A program made the position numbers and the translations under genes. Below are positions 1 through 8,397 of a stretch of DNA of 27,500 bases, one piece after another (positions within the stretch are counted from its first letter, which is position 1; the number at the start of each line of letters is the position of its first letter). The stretch is from the NCBI GenBank assembly GCA_003427395.1, contig BFEA01000176.1, positions 1,953,215 through 1,980,714 of the forward strand, given 5' to 3'. Origin of the DNA: Chara braunii (Eukaryota > Streptophyta > Charophyceae > Charales > Characeae). A model generated the notes under the pieces. It was not told the origin of the DNA, made no database searches, and was given only the letters and a program-made list of their open reading frames with translations.

Positions 1-684
1 GGCAGGCGCTGACCTCCAAAAAAAAAAAAAAGTAATTTTATTGGAATACACAAGTTTTCTCTCTTCAAAATCCGAATAGAAAGGGTACTTGTTATATTCG
101 AATACAATTTGTCCCGTTCGGGGGCCGAGCCTGAACGGGTCCAGCCTCCGCCTAAAATTCTTTTGACACATAAACATAATTTTTTTTTTTGAATTATTTT
201 TCGGAAGTTCTCTATAAAGTTAGGTACATGCTTACAAATTTTGAACTCATTTTGCTCGACAAAAAAAAAAAAAAAATCTCCAAAGATGGAGGTGTCAAAA
301 CATGCTTACCCACTTACATATTTTTTTTTTCACTTTTTATTTTTTGTTGTCACTTTATTTCGGGGTTTAAACCACTTTATTATTTTTTGAAACTTTTTAC
401 ATGATTTTTTATTATCTGTAGTACACATATATAAATTTTCAGGTCATTTGGCTTATGCCGAACAAAAATGAAAAATCCCCAAAAATGGCGGTGTTGAAAA
501 CGAGCTTGCACACTCACTAATTTTTTTATTTTTTTTTATTTTTTTTTTCTTCGCTTTCTTATTAGTATTTATTTTTCATATTTTATTTTTATTTCAAATT
601 TAATAAGGAATTTGGATGTAATGCTCGGGGAAATGTTGTTTATTTTATCTTTCTGCATAACATATGTTTTTCTCAGGTTTTTAT

Positions 685-687
<3 letters not shown>

Positions 688-774
<87 letters not shown>
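688..774. repeat. Poly-T tract (87 nt)
   Basis: An uninterrupted run of T closes the first AT-rich block. The matching place in the second copy (about 1857-1905) is a broken T-rich stretch, so the pure run is probably a slippage expansion. It could also be the tail of a retroposed sequence on the opposite strand, but nothing beside it supports that. Confidence 0.9.
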
Positions 775-776
<2 letters not shown>

Positions 777-890
777 GTTCGAGTTGAATGATTGAACGCA
801 TCCTAAGGAGTCCCGTACGTTCGGTTAATCGGATTCGGGCGTTCGGCCCGCCCCGAACGCCGGACACTGTGGATGGGAAAAAACCCGACC

Positions 891-925
<35 letters not shown>

Positions 926-1115
926 TCAAATAGAACTGTCCGGTAAACCGTAGGCAAAGAGGGAGAAGAGGACAACAAACGAGGGGCTGTGACAAACTGT
1001 TTCGTCGGAGTTTCACCGACTCATCAGGAGGCTGAACCCTCAACAGTCTGTAGAATCCCCTCACTGATTACACTGTAAGTGATAATCCACCTTAACCAAA
1101 ATCAAAGTAGACTTT

Positions 1116-1190
1116 CATATATATATATATATATATCGTCATATATATATATATCGTCATATATATATATATCGTCATATATATATATAC
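1116..1190. repeat. Minisatellite CGTC(AT)7, 18-bp period
   Basis: (AT)n tracts are punctuated by CGTC at 1137, 1155 and 1173, giving an exact 18-bp period. The same TATATCGTCA junction appears at about 918-928. Its reverse complement, near 1186-1215, is followed outward by a related GTCCGGT/ACCGGGC motif, so the segment between may be bounded by short imperfect inverted repeats. Confidence 0.85.
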
Positions 1191-1242
1191 CGGGCCGTTT
1201 TGTTTGTGACGATATATATATATATATATACAGGGTTACCAG

Positions 1243-1286
1243 CCCGTACGTACGNAGGTCCCCGGGCAGACCTCCGTACGTACGGG
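1243..1286. repeat. 18-bp-arm palindrome containing the only ambiguous base
   Basis: The left arm (1243-1260) begins CCCGTACGTACG, then N, then AGGTC. The right arm (1269-1286) is its exact reverse complement if N is G. The loop is CCCGGGCA. This is the strongest of the GC palindromes in the array, and the single N of the window (1255) falls inside its left arm. Confidence 0.9.
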
Positions 1287-1911
1287 CGTTCGAGGTCCCG
1301 TACGGGGTCCGAACCTGACGGCGTTCGGCCCCCGCCAAAAATTATTTTGGGGCCTAAAAATATATTGTTTTTTCTGAATGTTTTTTTGTAAGTTCTCTAT
1401 GACGTGAGGTACACACCTACAAATTTTCAAGTCATTTGGCTCAGCCAAATAAAAATTAAAAATCGCCAAATATGGCGGTGGCACAACATGCTTACCCACG
1501 TTCTTTTTCACTTTTTACTTTTTGTTTTCACTTTAGTTCGGGGTCTAAACAATTTTATTATTTTTTGAAACTTTTTTAGTGTGTTTTCCAGTATGTGAAA
1601 TACATATATGTAAATTTTAAGGGCACTTAGTTATTCAAAAAAAAAAAAAAAATCGCCAAAGATGGCGGTGTCGAAAACGTGCTTGCGAACTCACTAAATT
1701 TTTTTTTTTTTTTTTTTATTATTATTATTATTATTTTTTTTTTTATCATTAGTATTTAATTTTCGTATTTTATTTTTATTTCAAATTTGGAAAGGAATTT
1801 GGATGTAATGCTCAGACAAATCTTGTTTAGTTTATTTTTCTTCATAACATATCATTTTTCCATTTTTTATTTTTTATTTTTTTTTATTTTTTATTTTTTT
1901 TTTTTGGGTCC

Positions 1912-1936
1912 GCGTTCGGCCCGAACGGCCGAACGC
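1912..1936. repeat. 10-bp-arm GC palindrome
   Basis: GCGTTCGGCC and GGCCGAACGC are perfect inverted repeats around the 5-nt loop CGAAC. An inner alternative pairing CGTTCGG-C-CCGAACG also exists. It is the second-unit counterpart of the GC block starting at 775. Confidence 0.85.
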
Positions 1937-2018
1937 ATCCCCAAGGGGTCCCATACGTTCGGGCGTTCGGTTCGTCCCGAACCCCGATTACCGTGTATAT
2001 ATATATATATATATATAT

Positions 2019-3384
2019 TATATTTATTTATTTATTTATTAATTTTTTTGCATGCCCGGGTGCTCTAGGCGTCCAACCAGGCACAAAAATCTTCCTACAT
2101 ATATATATTACGAACTGGATGATGTTTTGTATATGATTTTTATCATATTTCATTACTTGTTATGCTATCGAGGAGTATTTTTCTTCCACACGTCTTCGCA
2201 TTCCCCCTTTTTAATTCGGAGAAAACATTGTTGATTGCACATATTATAAGTCCCTCTATGAAGGAAAGAAATAGAAAAGGAATAACCAACAAATATGATT
2301 GATGACATGACCAGAGTCTTTGGTAGACAAACAATCAGAATGCTACCACAAAGAAGTAAGAGTATAACCCATCGACCACTTATATGAGAATATTAAAAAA
2401 GTACAAAAAAATCATGCAACTATTGAAAAGTAGCAAAAAGATAAAAGAAATGGGAAAGAGGAAAAAAAATCAAGAAAATGTTATTTAAAAAAACGTAACA
2501 AATCTAACTACGCTGGGGAATGCAAAGCTCATAATATATTTAAAAAAAAAAAAAAATCAAGTCCTGGCTGCACTTATAACATAATGCCACAATTTTGTAG
2601 TCTATCTACAAGATGATATCGCTGACCTTCCACAAAAGGACAAATCTGCAGCTGAAACGCATACTTACACGTATAGAATGTCGTATTTTTCTTATATCGA
2701 GCATTTGAATGGTTGGAATTAAGTTGTTTTTCATAGTCGCAGACTCAAATAGAATCAATCGAAGAAAACAAATAAGTTTGTAGGTGTATTTTTAATTAGT
2801 TACCACTTGTACGTATATATCGATTGACAACGACGCTAATTTAATTTCCTCACCCGATGCATGCAAGACACATTTTGGTATTAAAGGCAAAAATCTGCAA
2901 TATCCTTGTTCCGAAGTTGACAATCTTCAATAATTTCCTAAAAAAAAATTAAAAGGTATCCCTATGACGTTCCACAAAGGTAGATATAGCACAAACTTCC
3001 CCAACTTTTATTTCATAAATTAACGCCCCTTTAATGCTCTTATTGGATAGGGTCGGTTGCGTTCATGTTTTGAATCTACCCAATCGAAGAAGCTTGAATT
3101 AACCGTGAAAAATTACAAGGAGCATATCAACGATGTCTAAATTGAATAAGGATCATAAACCCTTCATGACTTATAAATGCATAAGCGCTACACGTACGAA
3201 ATTTGAAGTATGAATACATGTACGCATGTTGTTTTAATTGAAGCTCCATGTGTTTCTTCCTCTATTCCTTCTTCAACACCTTGAAACCGAACTTGACTAT
3301 CATATACATCTCAATCCAAATATGATCAAGTCATTCCAACCAATCTTCAAATTCATGATAGGATCTGGTGCTACATGACATGCT
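2019..3384. other. AT-rich sequence, nothing recognised
   Basis: This stretch has frequent stop codons in all frames and several A-rich runs (for example around 2400-2560). I find no convincing coding region, RNA gene or clear repeat. It lies directly upstream of the decayed gypsy pol on the same strand, so it may include its eroded gag and protease, but I see no motif that shows this. Confidence 0.5.
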
Positions 3385-4464
3385 ACGGCCCATTGTTAAA
3401 CACAAGATTAAAACCTCACCGGATAAACAACCTTTTAGGCACTCTATGGCTTAGTTGAACATTAATCATTGTAATGACGCATCACGAAATTGCTTGAAAA
3501 AAGTAATCGAACCTAGTGAGTCCAAATATGGAGTTCCTATCATGTTTGTTCGAAACAGAATAAGCATTTCAAGGGCACATTTATTATCGAGGATTGAATA
3601 AAATCATGAGAAATAACATTTATCCTTCACCAAAGATTTATAACCTCCTCGATGCGATTATTGGTTCAAATGTCGTAGAAGCTTAATCTTGAATCTGAAT
3701 ACCACCACATTATGGTTGTTATCGCTGATCAACATATGCATTTAAGATGCGCAATGGGTTGTACGAATACATCGTTATGCCTTTTGGCCATACAAATGCA
3801 CTTGCCACATTTCACAATCTAACAGACCATGTTTTTGAACCCAACTTAGCAAGTTTGTGGATCATATAACTCAACAGGCTACCAGTTTCAAAATAAGTCT
3901 ATAGAGGAAGATGAATGCTACTTCCAAAAGGTCTTACGCATTCCGCTAGAGAAAAAATTGCACGTAAACTTAAAAAAATAAGAGTAAGGAAGAGACAACA
4001 TTGTCTATCGTGGGCACAAGATGTCCATTGATGTCCTAATGCGGGAGGCAATAAAGGTGGAGGTTATCATCTCATGGGCTCAACCTGTGAATGTACGTGA
4101 TATGCGTACATTCTTGGATTTAGCATCGTACTATCGCAAATTTGTCCCAAAATTATTTGCAATAGCCCGACCATTGATCAAAATGATAAGCAAGAAAGTA
4201 TATTTTTCATAAAACGAGGAATGTGAGCCTGCGTTTCAAAAGTTGAAATATGGATTGGTGAGTTATTCCATCATTCACATCATTGATCCGAGTCTATATT
4301 TTTTTATGACCACCAATATACGCCGGTTTAGCACTGATGTTGCATTACAGCAAGTTGATAGGACTAAAATGCATCCAACCGAGTATATTAGTCAAAAGGT
4401 AAACTCTTACAAGGTCTTCAGCTCCCCTTATGCATGCAAACTCTTTGTGCCTCAAAATGCTTTA

Positions 4465-4797
4465 TTACAATGATGCCACAAAATCAATGCGTCCGCCTTT
4501 GATTTGAAGCATAAGAAACTGTTCTAAATCACGTTGCTGCTGTTGTATCTTATTATCCTTCAACATGCACTCCATTGTCAAGAATTTTGATATATTCTCT
4601 AATCTTTGTAAGTCCATAGAGGAAGCAACCCCAAAGGGCCCTACTTTTGGACCTATCTTTACGCAGTTGTTGGTTGACCCAGATTGAAGCAAAACCCCAA
4701 AGTACCTTACTTTTGGGCCTATCTTTGCACAGTTGCTGGCTGACCCGGTTGCTAGCCTAACTCTCACATTCAAAATGGTTTGCTGCTCGACATACAT
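4465..4797 (-). CDS. Open 110-codon antisense frame inside the decayed pol; unrecognised
   Basis: I do not recognise this product. It is an uninterrupted minus-strand frame of 110 codons in a neighbourhood where other frames are heavily broken. It contains a 22-residue motif present twice in tandem; both copies hold an NC(A/V)KIGPKV core followed two residues later by FGV. After that comes a polar, Q-rich, possibly helical segment (about residues 60-100). It lies where the RNase H to integrase spacer of the gypsy pol should be, so it may be a small inserted sequence. An equally good reading is a chance frame in a 330-bp stretch with a repeat whose length is a multiple of three. Confidence 0.2.
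   Translation of the reverse strand: MYVEQQTILNVRVRLATGSASNCAKIGPKVRYFGVLLQSGSTNNCVKIGPKVGPFGVASSMDLQRLENISKFLTMECMLKDNKIQQQQRDLEQFLMLQIKGGRIDFVASL
4629..4757. repeat. 66-bp tandem repeat, two copies
   Basis: The landmark CCCCAAAG starts at 4629 and again at 4695. Both units continue with a closely similar CTTTTGG(A/G)CCTATCTTT segment and end near a TGACCC motif. The 66-bp period is a multiple of three, which keeps the antisense frame open. Confidence 0.75.
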
Positions 4798-5410
4798 GTG
4801 GCACGTGATTGGTTGTATCCACCTAATTGTGAGGCAATTCGCTCCATAACTCTTTTTGTCATTATCAATTCTTCAAAACTCGTGTGAGTTTTTTTCCATA
4901 AACTAATTCGCCCTGTATGAAGGAATCCGTGTGTAAGTTTGTGGAAAGGTGTTAAATCTACTAAATAACAAAATCCACTGACAACAACCTCTAGATTTGC
5001 CTAGACTTCCGATTCTTGAAGGCCCGATGAATTTGCCTAATCGACTTCACTAACATGAGCAAGGAAAGCAGACACCGGTTTTGCAAATCATGCTTTGTGT
5101 TGATAGGTTTTCCAGGTTTGTCACTTTGATTGCCTCAGCATCCCACATCCCAAGGACAGACGAAACTGGTAACTGAGGAGTTTGAGAAGCATTACATCCT
5201 TGAATGCCTGCCCCACTCCGCCTTTCCCCCCCGAAAACTATTGGAAGCGATCGGGTACATGCTTTTGGCAGTTTACATTGGATTTTTTTTGCTACCGAAC
5301 TCTATTAAGCACAGTTGGCCATGACTTCAAGTTGCCATCGGGAAACAAACGGATAACCGGAGAAATAAACCAGATAGCCACACAATTGCTGTGTTCACTC
5401 ATTGTGTCCC

Positions 5411-5652
5411 TGATCATAATATTCGGGACGAGGGGTTTACCCATAGCAAGGAATACATATAATCATTCTATACATTTCGATACCGCGTATGACTCCATAA
5501 CGAGTTGCAAGTTGGTTGGCCAGTTCGCAGGAGCGAACCTAAGGATCTGTACAGAATCAATCGGAGATTTATACATTCTATGTCGGTCGTGCAATGATCT
5601 GCATAGAATCAATGAGAGATTTCTGTAGTTTTAAGTATTGCTGCTTGCTGGT
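5411..5652. repeat. Post-integrase region with a 52-bp duplication
   Basis: A 27-nt segment at 5544-5570 (GATCTGTACAGAATCAATCG and onward) recurs at 5596-5622 with a few substitutions, giving a 52-bp period. Just upstream, 5523-5538 is a perfect GTTCGC-AGGA-GCGAAC inverted repeat. No further pol domain is visible after the integrase trace. Confidence 0.6.
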
Positions 5653-5725
5653 TCAATTTGCCGAGGTTTCCCTGTTCTGAGAAGATTATCGTTTGATCGC
5701 ATGGGTTCGAGTCCCATATGTGACG
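5653..5725 (+). tRNA. tRNA-like 3' half (tRNA pseudogene or tRNA-derived SINE head)
   Basis: 5702-5718 can form a textbook T arm: ATGGG, a 7-nt loop TTCGAGT, then CCCAT. Inside it is a perfect Pol III B box, GGTTCGAGTCC (5704-5714). About 40 nt upstream is TTTGCCGAGG (5657-5666), which resembles the A-box/D-arm region of Leu- or Ser-type tRNAs. I could not find a matching 5' acceptor strand or a clean anticodon arm, so it is not an intact tRNA gene. It may be the remnant of a tRNA-derived SINE or a decayed tRNA copy. Confidence 0.35.
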
Positions 5726-6605
5726 ATTGCTATCCAGACTACTAACTGTGTTCTCGCCCTCTATTTTTTGTCCCGCGAAGGGGTAGTTTGGAAAAAATAG
5801 GGGAACTACAAGGATAGGACCGGAATTGGACTCCAGGCGGCCTTCTAAAAAGGTCATGATGGACAAGGACGGAAGTAGAATTTGGCTAGTAACGGGTAGG
5901 GATTTACAGCAGCTCAAGTAGGCCCAATTGAGGTCCGGTAGGCTTAGGAGGATCGCGCAACTTCTCATGAGTAGTCAGGGGCCGTACCTGCAATGTTGTT
6001 CCCACAAGAAGGTAGGACCTCTCGATACGGCTAGCACACTGGAAGAGGCAGTAGGACAATGGTTGAGGGAGGCTGGGGGCCTAGTTGCAAAAGTATATCA
6101 TTCAGCCACAACAAGCGAGGGCACATGTCACCCGACAATCATGTTGTTGCTCCAGCAAGAGGCTGAAGGTAAATGGAACACCTGTCGAGAGATAGAGCTG
6201 CAGGGTGTGGAAAAAGACATGCATGACTCTATAGTAGTGGTAGTAGGGCGTAGGCCTGGGCTATTGGGGTAGAGGGTGAATCGCCTCATGCCAGACTATG
6301 GAAAAACGTACAAGAAGGACCCAAAGGTTGAGAGGGGGATGAGAGAGAGGAACCGGCATGGGAGACTCACCTTATGCAACAGTGGACCTTCATCTCCGCT
6401 CCTTAGCTGGGGTTGCATCTAAAAGGCCCCTGCGCGGGTACCGACTGGTCTTGGACTTCATGTGAGAGTGTGGCTATGTTGGGTTGAGATGGGAGGCATG
6501 GGAGTAGTTGCACAACCCTTTGAACATCCGTGATGGAGATGGATATACCGCCGTAGTTAGAGATACAACCCCAAGGAGACGAGTGAGGTTTGGCTGAAAG
6601 GAGAG
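5726..6605. other. Unassigned, moderately GC-rich sequence before the LTR end
   Basis: A plus-strand open frame (5928-6272, 114 codons) has no recognisable motif and is probably chance. Two purine-rich runs (about 5790-5810 and 6328-6347) could be polypurine tracts of the upstream gypsy element, but no LTR start next to either can be proven. No RNA gene is seen. Confidence 0.4.
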
Positions 6606-6875
6606 TCATTTGAGTGCTGACAGCAAGGAGGAATACTTGGACACGATTCCTGTTCATTCATTCATTCATTTGTTGTTGTTAAGATTATTTCACGAGGAGG
6701 AAGGAGGAAGAAGATGAAATGGAGAAGAAGAGAGGGGGACGCCATTGGTTTCAAATTGTGTCTATTTTTTTCATTTTATTTCGCTCTCTATATCTCTTCA
6801 CTTCTTTTGAGTTTAGAAACTCTTGCATATCCTTACATTTGAGTTCTGCATTACGAATCGAGTAGGATCATAACA
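6606..6875 (+). mobile_element. LTR fragment A (3' part of an LTR, probably a 3' LTR)
   Basis: This segment shares architecture and patches of sequence, in the same order, with 23187-23499. Shared landmarks are GTGCTGrCAG, a TTGTTGTT/TTGTTATT stretch, a purine-rich GAGGAGGAAGAAG stretch ending near CATTGGT, CTCTATaTCTCTT, and the terminus GGATCATAACA. In the other copy that terminus is followed directly by a primer-binding site, which identifies it as an LTR end (…CA). Here the following bases (CATG…) do not make a primer-binding site, and a gypsy pol on the same strand lies upstream. A 3' LTR is therefore the simplest reading. The left boundary of the LTR is not resolved. Confidence 0.6.
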
Positions 6876-6879
6876 CATG
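6864..6879. repeat. Left target-site duplication of the LINE
   Basis: AGGATCATAACACATG matches 16186-16201 at 15 of 16 positions; the one difference is A/G at the seventh base. The left copy overlaps the terminus of LTR fragment A, so the LINE landed at the edge of that LTR. Confidence 0.8.
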
Positions 6880-8397
6880 GAGAACTGAACCGTAGGAATA
6901 CAGACCCGAGAAGGGGTGAAGGGGGTTTCTGCGCCGGTAGCGCCGAACCGCCGCAAGGCGCAACTGCAGTGTACCAGCGCGGCCCGTGGGACCACGCGAA
7001 CGCTGACTGTTCAAGGTGAGGGGGCGGGAACAACGTGGCAACACCGCGCCATCACCGCGGAACATGGCGGGTGAAGGATCGCTGCGGTGAGGCGGTCCTC
7101 GACAAGGGCGTGATTCTGCGGGTGCCGATCAAGGCAAATGAAACGTGGGCGAGAGGGTGAAGAAACACATGCACACGTGAAGTGAACATCTGCGTACGGA
7201 CGTGGAAGACAACATCAGCTCGGGTCAACACTGTTGGAACCGCAACATCGGCCCGCATCATCATTAACGGAGCTGGATGGGATAGGTGGGACGATAGCAT
7301 CGGGCCGTGGAGTGGGTGAACGGTGAGAATACAAGGAGCGCTTGAGAAAACACATTGCGAGCCGCCTATGACAAACTTCAGGAGAGCAGATAATGGAAAC
7401 CGGTAAGTGTACGTCCGAGGGAAGTCGAAAGGGCGAATTATGAAAAAGGGGCGGGAGGGGGTGTTGGTGAGTTAGTAGAAGGGGTAACAATGAGGAGGGC
7501 CGGGAGCGTATAAGAGAAAAAAGAGGGAGGGGGTGACTGGTGGGGAGGATTTAGGGAAAGACCTTTGGGGGACAAAGGGAGACTACTCGTGAGTGAGACC
7601 TACAACCCGAAAAGAGGAAGGCATGAGAGGGATACAAGAAAAAAGGAAGGATTGGCCGAACAATAAAGGGGAGGGGGAAGTTGAATAGAGCACGCGAGCA
7701 GTGATCGAAACCAGGAAGTTGAAGGTCCCCAGGGGGTTGTGGTTAACAATCGAGGAAAAGACGAAAGGAGGAGAGGGGTAGGGGAGGGAAGGACCTTTGG
7801 GGGATCAAAGTAAGGGGAGACTACTCGCGAGTAGGATCTACGGGAGAAGGATACAGGAAGGGCCGAACAATAGAGGACCCGGGGAGGGGAAGTAGAATAG
7901 AGGACGCGAGCAGCGAGCGAAATCAGGAAGTTGATGGTCCCCCCACAAAAAGAGGTGCTGACAGATGCAAATACAACCCCGAAGCAGTTCCCGACCTTCC
8001 CCCGACACTGCTAAATTAGCGAGGTAAGTAACATTTTAAGGAGTAAATAGACGGGTTATTAATAAACTTGGGAGCTAAAAGGGAAAGGGTGCAGACACAA
8101 TCCAAAATTCAACATACATAAATAAATATATCAAAAAAAAAAATTAAAACTCATAACACTGCAAAAACAACAGAAAACAACAAAAAACAACAAAAACAAC
8201 GAAACGTGGGGGAGTCACATCATCATGAGGCTGCCTAATAGGCTACAGCATGCGCACAAACGATTGGACTCGATGTTGTTTTATAGCGGAGCTATGAGAC
8301 AATTGGCAGATCAATAACTCCGGCACAAACGGTGGTCGTATCAAAAGAATGACACGAAAATATCAATAAAAAAGGAAGAGCAGCAGATTGAGGATAC
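6880..8397 (+). promoter_or_regulatory. LINE 5' leader, CpG-rich then purine-rich
   Basis: About 1.5 kb precedes ORF1. The first part (about 6905-7310) is GC- and CpG-rich and unlike the flanking DNA. The middle (7370-7960) is strongly G- and A-rich on the + strand and includes tandem repeats. The last part (8100-8200) is A-rich, with repeated CAACAAAAAACAA-like runs just before the ORF1 start. Non-LTR elements carry an internal promoter in this position, so a promoter role is likely by family. No core promoter motif can be assigned from sequence. Confidence 0.55.
7481..7942 (+). repeat. Tandem monomers in the LINE leader (about 230-260 bp period)
   Basis: Two diverged copies are visible. 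GACCTTTGGGGGA starts at 7560 and again at 7792, followed in both by GGGAGACTACTCG(T/C)GAGT, GGCCGAACAATA, GGGGAAGT(T/A)GAATAGAG, ACGCGAGCAG and AGGAAGTTGA(A/T)GGTCC. The upstream edge, TAACAAT(G/C)GAGG, is at about 7485 and 7744. Indels make the period vary. Arrays of leader monomers are known from some L1 lineages, such as mouse, where they carry promoter activity. Confidence 0.75.

Larger units (their letters stand above)
115..2018. repeat. Higher-order array of alternating AT-rich and palindromic GC-rich blocks
   Basis: Two diverged copies of a unit of about 1.15 kb can be aligned by eye. The motif GTTCTCTAT occurs at about 207 and again at 1392, and the GC block beginning GCGTTCG occurs at about 775 and again at 1912. 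Each unit has an AT-rich block (about 156-687 and 1340-1910), then a GC block dense in CGTTCGG and its complement (775-893 and 1912-1995), then a (TA)n tract (894-923 and 1996-2018). Further GC blocks of the same style lie at 115-155 and 1240-1335. Within each AT block a sub-unit of about 230 bp is itself doubled; its landmark is a short inverted repeat CGCCA-N4-TGGCG followed by a TGCTTRC motif. I do not recognise the family. It could be a satellite or tandemly arranged non-autonomous elements with diverged inverted ends. No coding region is supported here. Confidence 0.7.
3385..5410 (+). pseudogene. Decayed Ty3/gypsy pol (RT, RNase H, integrase)
   Basis: Order and motifs match the pol polyprotein of Ty3/gypsy retrotransposons, which copies element RNA into DNA and inserts it. 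The RT entry motif KKVIEPSESKYGVPIMFV is at about 3496-3550. YRGLNKIMRNNIYPSPK then NLLDAIIGSNV follows at about 3580-3680. LYEYIVMPFGHTNALATF lies at about 3757-3810. The region that should carry the catalytic YxDD reads roughly KFVDHIT (about 3850), so the aspartate pair is gone. The RT/RNase H connection reads TFLDLASYYRKFVPKL (about 4110-4160), then NEECEPAFQKLK (about 4217) and HPTEYISQKVN (about 4373). Integrase traces follow: LPILEGPMNLPN (about 5000), LCVDRFSRFVTLIA (about 5095), GSDRVHAFGSLHW (about 5246) and HRETNG-stop-PEK (about 5336). Many stops and several frame changes make it non-functional. An unrelated antisense reading frame occupies 4465-4797. Confidence 0.85.

Noticed and set aside
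673-978. Minus-strand open frame starting MLSSSPSLPT with a poly-lysine end
   Set aside because: The lysines are the translation of the 87-nt poly-T tract and the rest covers a TA microsatellite. It has no protein character.
6880-6900. TGGAGAACTGAACC after LTR fragment A as a primer-binding site
   Set aside because: The target-site duplication shows these bases belong to the LINE start. The original neighbour of the LTR is the sequence beginning at 16202, which does not begin with TGG.
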